DNA from: Promerops cafer
Taxonomy: Eukaryota > Chordata > Aves > Passeriformes > Nectariniidae
NCBI GenBank assembly: GCA_013398275.1
Contig: VZSE01015535.1
Location: 122,231 to 186,230 of the forward strand
Length of the DNA: 64,000 nt
Reading direction: 5' to 3'
The notes under the pieces were generated by a model. It saw only the letters and a program-made list of their open reading frames with translations, did no database searches and was not told the DNA's origin. Below are positions 31,162 to 43,700 of the stretch, one piece after another. The translations under genes and the position numbers were made by a program. Each line of letters begins with the position of its first letter. The stretch's first letter is position 1.

Positions 31162-33898
31162 GTGAGTTCAGTGGCATCTCCTGCTGCTCACTCCAAAATT
31201 GGAAATCCTGCAAGCAACAGCCAGGGGCAGAGAAGCCAAAACCCAAACCTGCAGTGGATTAATGCCACAGGAATAATCCCAGCTCTGAAGGCACAAAAGT
31301 TATGCTGATGATAAAGAATTTCATTTGTAACTCCTGCCAATTAAAATTTATCAGGACAGCATCACCCCTGTGATGGTCATTTGTGGTCTGGGTAATTGTG
31401 TGGAGCCTCTGCTTGGAAAGAAAGAGGTGGTTTATGGTGCCACGTTTTCTAACCTGCCAGAAGCAGAGAGGGTCAACAGCAGCCAGTGGAAATCAATATT
31501 TTTAAACCTGCATCAATGAATGACTTGATGCTATGAAAATATTTAGTACTTAGAGAGAAAATTTCCAAACTGAGAAATATCAACATTCCCATTAATGTTA
31601 CAAAGAATACAGAAAATGTATTGTTGTTTGTTAAACTTTTTCATATTCCTCGAGATCTGCCTGAGGAAAACAGAGAAACATTGCTAAGGGGATGAGGTTT
31701 CTTTGAGGGTGAATTATCCCTCTAATATCTTTTCAATTGAACAGAAAATCCAAGTTGCTACCTGGCCCCAGCTTCCTCTGCCAATTTCTTATGATTTCAC
31801 TATCTATTTACTTTTTTTACCCCTCAGCTATGTAAAAGGCAGGAGGCAAGGGAAAAAAAAAAAGTAAAAATGACCTTCAGATACTGCTAAATACACAACT
31901 TAAACATTTAAAAATCTCTACCCTCCCCAAATCTCTTTAAACATCAGAAGGTTAAAATGCAGACAGACAGAAGTCTGAACTTCGAATGTTCAGCATCCTT
32001 TTTATCTTCTTTTTAATCCATTTCTCTCTGGTTCCTGTTCATCAGCTCAGTAATATAGATGGTTGGGTGGCAAACAAGATTTAATTCTTCACATAACTAT
32101 TTGCATATAAAACTCTTTTTTAAATGGTATTGAATTACCGCTCTTGACATTTTGGGTTCATCTAAGAAAGAATACTCTGAATACTCTCATCCCAAAGATT
32201 CTTTGCAGTCAGTCCTCTCCCACTTGTCTCTCAGGCTCTCAGAAATGCTTGAACCCACCTGAGCACCACGAAGAGCGAGATTCCTCCATCCATGTCCTTT
32301 CCCTGGGATGTTTTGCCTAAGCCTTTGCGAAGTGTTGGCCACCACGTGTGTGTGCCTAAGCCTGGTATTCAATGACATATCTGCAACTAGGTTTTAAACC
32401 TCAAGTTACTCATTTCAGGTTTTCCCTGTGACATTTGTCTCGTTAAATTTCATTCCTTCCTCCCTTACATGGTTTGTCTGCCTTGGCTTGGGACTACTTA
32501 TTGACACGGTGGTGGAGGAGACCCCTCGGTCTCCACCAGCTCTCAGAGGTAACAGGGTATTTCCATGGAGAGGGGAAAAGACAGGGAATGCAAAGGAGGA
32601 GTTCAGACTTGTAAGTGAGGATCATCACCCCATCCTTGGCATTGGCCAGGAGCTGGGCTGCAGCCAGGTCACCTCTTGCTGATGCAGACCTGGAGCAAGG
32701 AGAGCACAAGGGACAGGTTACATCAAAGACACACCCTTTGGTTTTGGGAGGTTCTTAATTTCCTCTCTGCCCTAAAACCAATCCTTTTCTGAAACTGTAG
32801 GCCATCCATTCTTCATGACACTGTCCCACGAGCATTCCCTCCAGGTCCAGGCTGAATAGCACCATGGAGAAAAGAGGGACCTGCTGGCCCTGTCACAGAG
32901 AGACCCACAGGCACAGCTCCTTCATCAATGCACTGCTTGTCCCAGTCAGGAAAGGTTCTTAAAAACCCCAAAACATCAAAAACATTTTTCGTTTAAACCC
33001 CAAAAAAGCATCAAAAACATTATTCATTCTGTATCAATGAGAGATCCAAAAGTCTAGTTTTGAAGGTTTTCAGAAAGTTGACTCCTGCTGAATCAGGAAG
33101 GGAGAAGAAAAATGTGGAAAGAACAGCTATTTCAGGCCAGGTCCACCCTCATGGCATGGGGTGATGGGTCCCTGGGGTGTGGGTCGTGTCCTGGGTGGGA
33201 TGGAGCCCAGCCAGGATGGGCTCCCTGGATGGTTCTTCTCCAGGCAGATGGTGTGTTCCAGGCAGGAGCTGTCTGGGGGCTGTGTGATACAAGCTGGTGA
33301 CTCTCTCCCTCTTCCTACCTGCAAAGCAATCTTCAGAGCATCACCACAAGCGGTGAATAATTCATGACACGTAACTCAGCCTTCCTATCAGCAGAACACC
33401 TGGGAGCAGAAAACACTTTCCTTTGATTTGTTCCTTATTCCAACGTCCTCACTCTGGCTCCGACTAGAAATTGAAGGCATTTTGCGTTGACTTCAGCTGC
33501 CACTTGCTCGTTCCTGTGCAGTGACTGAGTAACAGCTGTTTTCAATTCCCACTGTTTGATTCAACTGCTCATAAAAAGCAACATAAGCTGTTTATAGATG
33601 CAAGATTAGATTTGAGCTCCTCTCTGTGCTATTCCTCCAGCTTCCTTTGGGCAGGGTCTGGGCACCTCGTGTTTTTAATGTACTATCTGTGCTTTAACCT
33701 CCTAGAGGACCGTGGTGACGGGGCCAGAAGGGACCCTGCTTGCTGCACACTCACTCTGGGGTCACATTTGTCCTTGTCACTGCCGTGGCACCGACTCCTG
33801 CAGCGGAACGTGCTGTGGCAGAGAGGAATGGAGCAGAGGAGAGGTGGGGACCTGCCTCAGCTCACAGAGGAAATCCACAGCAGGGATGGGGGGCCCTG
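31162..33898. other. MYL4 3' UTR intron and intergenic sequence
   Basis: No coding exon seen. It should contain the last non-coding MYL4 exon. ATTAAA near 31344 and near 34102 are weak poly(A) candidates and neither is convincing. The part from 31300 to 32200 is AT-rich. Confidence 0.4.
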
Positions 33899-34006
33899 TG
33901 ATATCCCTGCTAGAGCCATGATATTCCTGCTAAAGCCACGGTATCCCTACGAGCCTTGATATCTCTGCTGGCCATGGTATTCCTGCTATAGCTGTGATAT
34001 CCCTGC
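33899..34006. repeat. Degenerate minisatellite, about 20-base unit, six copies
   Basis: Units of the form TGATATCCCTGCTAGAGCCA repeat with changes and small length differences (17-21 bases): TGATATTCCTGC..., GGTATCCCTAC..., TGATATCTCTGC..., TGGTATTCCTGC..., TGATATCCCTGC. It is found only here in the window. Confidence 0.75.
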
Positions 34007-34914
34007 CCTGCAAGCCAAGAGGCTGCACTCTCACTCCTCTGTGCAGAGCACAGGCCTTGTGCTTGAGTCCCCAGCCTCCATGCTGAAAGGAGTAACACTA
34101 AATTAAAACCAAAGTGAGACCTGCAAAGAGACAGACAGAAAGCAAGCAGTGGGAAATGACAGAACTACAGGAAAACAGTTTTCCATGTGAAATATCCAGC
34201 CCTTGAAGCCCCCTTGGGGGAAGAGCCAGCCACACTTTACTCTGGGGACCTGTTGCGTCTCTTTAGGATAAAGCAGAGCTGGTTTGTAGCAAAGCAGGTT
34301 GGAATGATGCACTTGAACAGGCACAGTATGTATGTCTGTACCTCTGCTTGTGCCTCCATGCCTCTTCCTCCTCTGGAAAAGTTGAGGATTCCACAGAGAA
34401 AGCAGCTTTAGTCCCATGGACAGTTATAAAAGCATCTGTGGGTGCCAGTGAGTGACCCCACAGGCAGAACTGCACTGTAGGACTCAGGAATCTCTGTAAA
34501 TCCAGATCTCCAAAGACAACAGCAAGCACTTACCTTTTACAGTTTGGATGTTTACATGAACTCCAGGGGACTCTGAGGAGAGGTACAAGGAGCCCCCGCG
34601 CTCCGGAAAGCCTGTATCTCCTCAGGCTGTGATAAGACAGACTCTCATACCAAAGAAGGTCTGGATGTCAGTTCTGTGCCCTGGGGAATGGGAGAGACAG
34701 ATGGAGCCAGCTTTCATCCCCAGGAGGAGTTATCTGCAGTGCATGAGAACAGCAGGAGGGTGAACATGGACTGTGCTCCTTGAAAGGCTCCTTGGAGCCC
34801 CGGACCACATACACACACCACCATCACCACCATCACCACCATCAGCGAGCGAGGCCAAAGGCCTTCAGAGGAGGAGACACTTCACTGCCATGTTACTCAC
34901 ACCCTCCTGGATAT
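34007..34914. other. Intergenic, nothing recognised
   Basis: No exon or known repeat apart from a short CACCATCAC microsatellite at about 34816-34845. Confidence 0.5.
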
Positions 34915-35132
34915 GAGAACATCACGAGGAATTTCTTCACAGAATGGGTTGTTAAACATTGGAAGGGGCTGCCCAGGGAGCTGGTGGAGTCCCCATCCCT
35001 GGAGATGTCCAAGGAACGACTGGACATGGCACTCAGTGCTCTGGTCTATTGACAGGGTGAGATCAGGCACAGGTTGGACTCGATAATCTGGGAGGTCTTT
35101 TTCAACCCACATGATCCTGCGATTTTGTGATA
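34915..35132 (+). mobile_element. CR1 LINE 3' end, plus orientation
   Basis: Sequence such as AGGAATTTCTTCACAGAATG, GGGGCTGCCCAGGGAG, GGAGTCCCCATCCCTGGAG and the terminal ACATGATCCTGCGATTTTG is the typical 3' end of avian CR1, 5'-truncated. Its last 31 bases are repeated at 39864 as part of the larger duplication. Confidence 0.85.
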
Positions 35133-35494
35133 TCGTGGCTGAACCTACCTGGGGAACACCATCAGCACGGACGCCTCAAGGACGGGGACAGGCCCTGGGC
35201 CGTGCTGACCCCGACACCGGGAACGGGGACAGGGGAACCACCAGCCAAACCCAGCACAGGCTGAGGGCTGGGCTGGCTGAGGACGCACTGGTGATGGCAG
35301 GAGGGAGCCCTCGAACCAGCATCCCCAGAGCCACGGCGGTTCCCCAGAGACGTGGGGATCCCCAGAGCCCGTTTTGTGGAAGCAAGTGCAAGTTCTACAT
35401 TCTGTGGGTGCAAAGGCGCTCTGAGGGACGAGCCACAGGCCCTGCCGAGGTTCACCGGCCGCCTCACGCTCGTCCATCTCCGTTCTCGCTCGAT
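35102..35494 (+). repeat. Copy 1 of an identical 393-base duplication
   Basis: Identical by eye to 39864-40256 (constant offset of 4762). It runs from inside the CR1 3' end to a point six bases into the second unit of the 20-base repeat, where the gap starts. Perfect identity and ends at contig edges mark an assembly artefact rather than a real repeat. Confidence 0.95.
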
Positions 35495-36117
35495 NNNNNN
35501 NNNNNNNNNNNNNNNNNNNNNNNNNNNNNNNNNNNNNNNNNNNNNNNNNNNNNNNNNNNNNNNNNNNNNNNNNNNNNNNNNNNNNNNNNNNNNNNNNNNN
35601 NNNNNNNNNNNNNNNNNNNNNNNNNNNNNNNNNNNNNNNNNNNNNNNNNNNNNNNNNNNNNNNNNNNNNNNNNNNNNNNNNNNNNNNNNNNNNNNNNNNN
35701 NNNNNNNNNNNNNNNNNNNNNNNNNNNNNNNNNNNNNNNNNNNNNNNNNNNNNNNNNNNNNNNNNNNNNNNNNNNNNNNNNNNNNNNNNNNNNNNNNNNN
35801 NNNNNNNNNNNNNNNNNNNNNNNNNNNNNNNNNNNNNNNNNNNNNNNNNNNNNNNNNNNNNNNNNNNNNNNNNNNNNNNNNNNNNNNNNNNNNNNNNNNN
35901 NNNNNNNNNNNNNNNNNNNNNNNNNNNNNNNNNNNNNNNNNNNNNNNNNNNNNNNNNNNNNNNNNNNNNNNNNNNNNNNNNNNNNNNNNNNNNNNNNNNN
36001 NNNNNNNNNNNNNNNNNNNNNNNNNNNNNNNNNNNNNNNNNNNNNNNNNNNNNNNNNNNNNNNNNNNNNNNNNNNNNNNNNNNNNNNNNNNNNNNNNNNN
36101 NNNNNNNNNNNNNNNNN
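35495..36117. other. Assembly gap, 623 N
   Basis: Run of N between copy 1 of the duplicated sequence and a separate contig. Confidence 0.98.
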
Positions 36118-39100
36118 CGGGGCTCCGGGCCGCTCCCGGCGCCCCCTCGGCCGGTGGGCCCGCAGGACCTCCAGCTCCTCCGCCCTCCCTCCCGCCGGAG
36201 CCCGCCGGGCTTCCCCTTCCAGCCTCCCGTCCCCATCCCGGGGCCGGCCGCGCTCGCCCCTTTGCCCCCCGGGCCCCCGCGGGAGGTGTCGGTCCCCCCG
36301 CAGCTCCTCAACCGATTGAGCTCCCAGGAAAGGTCCCCCCGCGGATCCCCCGGGAGACCTGTTGATACTTCGCTCACCTTTCTGCGTTTGCTGCCGTGTC
36401 GTGTTAAATGCTCGCAGCGTGCTCGGATCCCTCCGTGTCGTGCGAGTGAAGGACGTTCCTTCTTCCCAAGGAGTTGGTTCCTTCGGATTGATGGGAGACC
36501 TAGGAGAGAAAATAATAATAATGTCAATTTCGTTTTTCTCTCGTCTTTCAGTCTCACTGCAGTTACTCTGATGGGTTTCCTGTTCTTGTGCCCAGCCTTC
36601 CCATCCAAAAGTCGTGATCCACAGAAATAAGAGCTGCTTTTTCTTTCCGCGGTTCCTGTATGCCCATTCTCTAACTATTCATAATCTTCATTAATCAGTC
36701 GTCTTATTCATGTTCCAATTCTTTTTAAAAATATATTTTTGGCATTTTAACAGGATGTTTTGGGCTTTTTTTCTAGTTACTGAAAGATGTTCCTGGCAGC
36801 AGTCTCTTGTTAGAACATGATTGTGTTCTGTAATGAACATAGTGAGAGTTCTTGCTTTTGGCTCTCTTCTTTCTAATGAAAAGGTGGAAGGGGAAGAAAG
36901 GCTCTGGTGGAAAACCATCCTGCTGACTTGACCCTGTCTGTGGAAGATGGTGACAGTGAGGGCATTCTTGTAGACCAGGGGTTTGTGTCCTTGATGCCAC
37001 CGCTCTCCTCATCCCCTCTGAGAGCAGGGGTCAGTGCAGTGCTGGAAATGCTTTTGGCCACCTGGTCCCTCTCCTGCAGAGGCCATCCTGCACCCTCGGC
37101 GTTAGCTGTGGAGCTGGGCTGGTTGTTTTGCACCAGTTGGGTATTCTAGGAAAACATGGGATTACAATAGAAAAGGAAGCAAGAATGCACTGCAGTGTGA
37201 ATGAGTGAAGCTGACAGGAAACAATACCAAATGTTTCCAGTGCTGTGCTAACTAGACTGACCAAGTGGAAATATCTGCCCTTCTGAGAGCTCCCTGATAG
37301 AAATGTGGGGTCTTGTCATGGTGTTTCAGCAAGGTAAAGACCTCTCTAATGCTGTTCTCCATTCTCAACCGCTTCCCAGCTTGGATGTTTTGATGAGGCT
37401 TTGCTATGTTGAATATATCTATTTAGATTGACTATATCTATTTAGATTCTGCTTTTAAATGACAGATTATTCCTTTAGCAGTAGTTCTGCTGCTGTCAGT
37501 TCTACTGCTGTTCCTTGCTTACAAGAGTGCTGGTAAGTTTAGGAATTATTTGTGAATGAGTAGAGTCCATTGTGTTTCTGAATTCACAGTTTAGCTGAAG
37601 TCCATATACTTAGCTCTGTTTTTATAATTTTCTTAAATGAAATGATTGAGAAAGTTGACACTAGTTCTCATTTTTGTCATTGCAGAGATTTTTTCCTGTC
37701 TGTTTGTCTTTTCTCTCCCAGCCTTTCAGATGTCTACAGGGCTCAGCATTCCAGGAAAAATCTGTTGTCCTTACATCCTCACAGCTGTGATGTTTCTTAT
37801 TTGTCACAGTGTGACAGATAAATAACAGAATTTGTGTTTGTATGTAGCCTTATTAGTGTTTTGCTTTAATTACATGAAATTCATATCCCAGAAGGCATTC
37901 TGGCCACTGGTTAGGTTTCTGCTAACTTTTAAAATTCTTTTAAGTTGCACAAAGTGCCAGAGTTTACAGCCCTGTGCTGTACTTCCTGATACGGTCGATT
38001 TAAAACCCTTCAGCTCCAACATAAAACTCTGTCCCATGTGCTGAGAAACAGGCTGGATGCCTTCCAAATACTTCTGAAAAACATCTTGGAAAGAAAATGA
38101 GCACTTTGCTTGGAATTTAGCTGTTCAAGGTGATTGTCTGCTGTGACTCACTGCAATGGTGCTTGAACTTGGCTGCAAACTGCAGGACCAAGTGCTCGTT
38201 CAGCGGGCAGTCTGTGTAACTGGGCAATGCAGCACAGCCCATCCCGGAGCTCTCCTCCTCCCTGCCCACCCTGAAGACTGAAATCATGGCAGAATCTGCT
38301 TGGCATGGCAATGTAGGCTAAACAGCTTGGAAAACAATTTCCAAGGCTGTATAGCTGTCAGAAGAGAACATCTCTCAGGAGCTCTTTGGCTTAGATATGA
38401 AGTGACACTTGGACAATGCACAGGATTTTCTGGGTAGAAGATGGACCTGTCTGAATCTGATTTTATTTTCCTGCTCTCCTTTCTGAAGATGCCTCACTGC
38501 AGGGCTGTGTATATGTTCATTTTGCATTTCAAATTAATTATTTTTAAAAAGAGTGATTAGGACCTGGCGGTTCATCCTCTCTGCAAGAACACTTGCATAA
38601 AATGTGGAAGCACTTCCAACTTTTCTCCTTCCTGTGAGGCAGCCCTGAGAACAGGGCTGAGAACACTCTTCTGGTGTGGCTTAGCAATTGTGTACCACTA
38701 GTGCTGTGTACATGCACTGTGCTTCTTCTAGGACAAACTAAATTACTGTGCTATATTGAGATTAACGTTCCTGTCCTAAATGGTGGGCAAGAAATCTTGT
38801 TTTTTGAGGCACAGTTATGCTTCATGTGTTCTTATAGAAAATCATTGCTGCATAGGTATGGCTGATGCCCTGCTGCCTTCCTTTTCTCTTCCTGCTCTTT
38901 TAGGAGAGTGTGTGTGAGGATCCAGGCTTCAGCATGGGTCAGTTCAGGGCAGGAGGCACACTTTGGGCTGCAGAATGATAATTGCTAGAGAACAGGGATT
39001 CTACCAGCCCATTTCTTGCTTTCAGTGGGACTCTGCTCCACAACGATTGTTATTGGAGCCAGTGTGTAGTGTAACTCTTACAAAGTGGCTGTGACATAGC

Positions 39101-39862
39101 CCCAAATCCCTCGTGTCCCCTCTTAGCCTTTGGCAGGATTGTTCCTGGCAACTTGCTCTTGTTTCAGCAGTCAGATGACCCTGATTTTCCTACTCCCACC
39201 CCCACACCTTTGTTTTGTAAGCTGGCTGAGTTACAGCCCTGCAAAGACGGGATTTTAACCTGCCACAACTTGGCTGGATTCATCTAAAGGTCACTTGTGA
39301 CTTGGTGAAGGAAGAGCTGCTTTTGGGAGTGAGAGAAACGGGAGGGCTCGCACTGCTCTGGCCTCAGGATGGCTTAAAAGATTGTAACCCTGACCTATCT
39401 CCCTGTTTGTCCTGCTCTGTCTGTGGGGCGTGGAACCACCTTCAGCTGGGGAGCCTTTCAAGGCAGCAGGGAGGAATCACTTCAGGAGGCTCTGAGGCTC
39501 AGTTATCTGAAATATTAAATACAACCAGAGAGAAACAATAGTGTGTTTGTATGGTAATGATCAAACTGAGAGAATTCACTTTTAAATACGTCCAAATACT
39601 TTCACACAAGCTTAAAAACACCTGTTGACTTAAGTGTATTCTTGGGATCTACTGATAGGAGACAACAGATTCTCTGTAGAGATTTGTTTATAATATTCCC
39701 TGTAGTACTTGGGAGCCTTGGTGTGTGCTGTTCATGACGGCTGTGTGGGCTTCCCGTGAAGAGAACTTGCACAGTTTTCACACCCTGTGTTTGTCAAGTT
39801 TGTGTTGGAAGAAGTAGCATATGGTACATGTAACTCTGTGATGTTTGGATTTTTTTTTTTTT
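36118..39862. other. Isolated contig, CpG island then non-coding sequence; placement doubtful
   Basis: Begins with a CpG island (36118 to about 36450) and continues as ordinary non-coding sequence to a T-run and a single N. No coding exon recognised. A strong minus-strand donor (CGCAGAAAG|GTGAGCGAAG, plus 36371-36378) could end a 5' UTR exon of a leftward gene. Because the flanking contigs overlap each other by 393 bases, this piece probably does not belong here. CDC27 intron 1, which also starts in a CpG island and has a single N at 40731, is one possible home. A small direct repeat (ATATCTATTTAGATT twice, 19-base period) lies at 37415-37448. Confidence 0.6.
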
Positions 39863-39863
39863 N

Positions 39864-40256
39864 TCAACCCACATGATCCTGCGATTTTGTGATATCGTGG
39901 CTGAACCTACCTGGGGAACACCATCAGCACGGACGCCTCAAGGACGGGGACAGGCCCTGGGCCGTGCTGACCCCGACACCGGGAACGGGGACAGGGGAAC
40001 CACCAGCCAAACCCAGCACAGGCTGAGGGCTGGGCTGGCTGAGGACGCACTGGTGATGGCAGGAGGGAGCCCTCGAACCAGCATCCCCAGAGCCACGGCG
40101 GTTCCCCAGAGACGTGGGGATCCCCAGAGCCCGTTTTGTGGAAGCAAGTGCAAGTTCTACATTCTGTGGGTGCAAAGGCGCTCTGAGGGACGAGCCACAG
40201 GCCCTGCCGAGGTTCACCGGCCGCCTCACGCTCGTCCATCTCCGTTCTCGCTCGAT
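39864..40256 (+). repeat. Copy 2 of the identical 393-base duplication
   Basis: Same sequence as 35102-35494. This copy continues without a gap into the 20-base repeat and CDC27 exon 1, so it is the one in true context on the right side. Confidence 0.95.
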
Positions 40257-40350
40257 CATCTCCGTCTCTGCTCGGACATCTCCGTCCTAGCTCGGGCAGC
40301 TCCGTCTCTGCTCGGCTATCTCCGCCCTAGTTCGGCCATCTCCGGCGCCG
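40231..40350. repeat. 20-base minisatellite, six units, in the CDC27 promoter
   Basis: Six consecutive 20-base units of the form CTCGGNCATCTCCGTCTCTG. Units 2 and 4 end TCTCTG, units 3 and 5 end CCTAG, so there is also a 40-base higher-order period. A second short array follows: TTCGGGTATTTCCGGCGG at 40426, 40448 and 40469 (22- and 21-base spacing). Copy 1 of the larger duplication breaks inside unit 2. Confidence 0.9.
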
Positions 40351-40730
40351 AGTAGTTTCCTCCCGGCTGCCGAGCGCGGCTTCCCAGCTGTTTTCCGGCA
40401 ACGCTCGGCTCTTCCCGCCTGCGCCTTCGGGTATTTCCGGCGGACGGTTCGGGTATTTCCGCCGCCGGTTCGGGCGGACTCGGCGCCCGCCGGCCTCGCT
40501 CGCTCCGGTAACGGTCGGTGCGGGTTCAAATGAGCCGCGGCCGGGCCGGGCCCCGCCGTGACTCGCTCTGAGCCGGGCCGGGACCGGGGCCACCCCGCTC
40601 GGGCTCGGCGACCACGAGGCGGAGGCCGGGGAGAGCAGGATGACGGTGCTGCAGGAACCCGTCCAGGTACCGACCCCCGGGCGGCTCAGGCCCCAAAGCC
40701 CGGCCCGGCCCGGGTTAGGCCGCCCCGCCC
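40257..40730 (+). promoter_or_regulatory. CDC27: CpG-island promoter of CDC27
   Basis: CG-dense, TATA-less sequence running through the repeat arrays into exon 1 (ATG at 40640) and the start of intron 1. It fits a broadly expressed cell-cycle gene. A single ambiguous base at 40731 marks a join or unresolved position. Confidence 0.75.
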
Positions 40731-43700
40731 NGGCACTTGCCTTTCCCACTGGGAATAGCACTGCAGGGCAGTATTGCTTTCCTTGTGGAAGATTTCTTTT
40801 CGTTTTGGAGTATCTCATGGGTTTTAAAAGCAAATTCTATTTGTCTTTGGTTGCTGATGAGTATTAGAGAAATTCTAGATCACAGTGCCTTCAATTCATA
40901 AGTTCACATCTCGTTTGGGATCAGTAATAGCAAAGCTACTGCAAAATAGCTCTTTGCTGCTGATGGAAAAGGGCTTTGGAACAGGAGCAAAGACCCCAGA
41001 TGGGAAGGAGCTGCTGTCCTGATCCCAGCCCTGCCCACCTTGGAGCACAAACTCTGATGAGCATGCACAGCACCCTTGGAGTAGGTGGGGAGGAAAGGCT
41101 GAACAGATCTTAAATGATTTTTCAAATCCCAGCCTTCTTTTACAGACAACTTTTAATGCGATCTGAAGAAAATTGGCCGAGCAGGTTGTGTGAAACCCTC
41201 TTATCCCAGCCCTGGACAGCTCTTGTATGTCAGCTCCTGGTGACAGCAGTGCAAGTAAATGACACCTGCTTTGCTGGTGTGCAGGTTGTACACCCGTGTG
41301 CGTGTTTGTTCCACTGGAGTTGTGCCATCCTTCCAGTCTGCACAAATACTGGTTGTCACAAACCCAGGCTTGGTGTTCGTGAAAAAGAAAAGAGTACCCG
41401 GAGCAGGGTTTGGCCAAGTGGGAGTGTGTGAGCAAATGAGAAGCAGGTGGTGTTCATCTGTGGCTGCAGAATACAGCTTGTCTGTTTGGTGTGCATTGCA
41501 CTTGTTCTTGGGTGCTGCTTCACGGCTGGTGACAGTGAAGAGGTGGCTGAAGACCCAGCAAAATGCTGCACAAAGAGCAGTGGATCCTCTTCACCTTGGC
41601 CCTTAAGGGAGCACTGATGCCTCTTCAGGGAAGATCCTTTATACGAAGATGTTTAATCAGCACAAGTCTCATCTTGAACACTGAGAGGTTTCTGGGCCTG
41701 TTGGGTTTTGGTTTGGTGTCTCGGGGAGATGCTTTAATGGGATACTCTGACCACCTGGGGTTGGATTTTGGTTTATCTTTACTGCAGGTGGTGTTTGGCA
41801 CCAGGCTAAAACTCAGTAATTTCTGAGGGGTTTGGATGACTGTGGCTGGTAACGAGAGAGGAACACTCTAAGGCTGATTCATGACTTCAGTCAGAGTTTG
41901 GGGTTTTTTAAGCCTCCTTACTGATAGCTGAAACAAATACAACTTGGCTGGCATGTTTATCCTCCCCTTTCTTTTTATGGCTCTGTGAAACCAAGCTGAA
42001 CTTTGCCTTTGGACAGTAAGAGGTAATGAGTTTTTTGCATTTTCAAAGCTGCCCACTAAAGGAAGATGGTTTTCTTGCCTTGCAGGCTGCTATCTGGCAA
42101 GCACTGAACCACTACGCCTATCGCGATGCCGTGTTCCTCGCAGAAAGGTTATATGCAGAAGGTCTGTACTTGGCAGTTTTAAAGCTGATGCTTTTTCTTA
42201 ATTTTAATTTGGGATTTGTGAGCCTCTGCTCCTGCTTTATTTTCTTCCTGTTCTGATAATGAAGTTTAGCTTTCTGCTTGGGGAAAGCAGAGGAATGCCT
42301 TGCAATTAGGTTGGAAAATCAAATCATGTAACAGCAGCAATGTTATTTTACAGTAAAATCTCCTTAAAATTAAATTCAGATTTGTGTGTTTAAGTGCAGT
42401 GTTTACAGTGATCTGGTTTATGGTATCAAGTGGGAGCATGCTGGGGGTTTTTTAATAATCCTCAAGCATTCCACGTCTTCCAAGGGCACTTGAGGATAGA
42501 TGCAGCACACAAGTTCTACAAATTGGCTTGACATTGAAAGCTGTCTTTGCTAATAATGCTGCTCAGATATGTTGATTGGCTCAAAGAGAGTCTTGTGATG
42601 GTGAGAGAAAAGCACTGTGAAACTGAGACAGTGAGAATCAGAACATATGGAACAGGTATCTCCTGCTGAATCCCTGCTAATTGTTACTTCACTGAAAGCT
42701 GTCAGGGCTGGGGTGTCTTGGACAGTGAGCAGGCAGCAGTAACACAAATATGTTCTTTCTCTGGGTCCTTCACTTTTCTGGTGTGTTCTAGCACCTTTTA
42801 TTTCTTTAACCTTTTCTCCGTGACCTCAGATAAGCTTTTTGTTCTTCTGTACTTCTTTCTCCTCGATACTGGTGGTCAGCTTTCCTTCTCTGCTTTCAAA
42901 GGTATTGTTCCCTAACCACTAACACAAAAAACACCCCAATCCTTAAGCTAAAATGCAAGCATCATATAATTTCTCATGCTAAACAACCTGAGCTTATAGT
43001 TTGAATTAAACTGTGTAAGCTATTTCATGCTCTGTTTTGTAATGAAATATTTTAACTGCCATGCCCACAATGGAGTTCTTAGCAATGGAAGCACAAACTT
43101 AAGTTTTGAGAAATAAAGGCTTCTTTTTCCTTGTGTTAGGGTTACAAATGGGATCTGGGGTGTTTGATCTGGTGCTGAAATGAGAAATGTTGTGTAGAAT
43201 ATTATGGAACCTGATAATCCAGGTGTTCATGAAGAAAATAGTATTTTAGGGATGACAGAGCTCCCCTGAACACAACACACTGTGGGGTGCAGGGAAATGG
43301 TAGATTGAAGGTAATTGCCAAGGATTTAGGAACAAAGAGAATCCACTTTTTGCAGCAGCCAGGAGAAAAATACCTGACTTGATAGTGACACATCTTTACA
43401 GAATAATTCTCTGCAAGAGTACTTCAAACAGCCTTTTTCAGTGGCCAGCAGTGCTGAGAGAAAGCAGCACGAAGGCTGACACTTGGTGCAAGCAATTAAC
43501 TGCCAACAAATCATCTGGCTCCTGGTTAAAATAACTGCAGAATGGAAGCTGCAGAACTTGAATACAGTGGTTCCATGTTGGCAGGAGTGATTTCACCCTG
43601 GGAAGAACTTTTTTTAAGTCTGCCTGCAGTTACTGTCCTTGATGGGACATCTGTGGCTTGGTAGTTTCCCAGAACTCTCAAAGTCTGTTAAAGTAGTGGA

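Noticed and set aside
35111..36608. Open frames of 337-487 codons across the second gap
   Set aside because: Most of the length is N; the rest is CR1 end, promoter repeat and CpG island.
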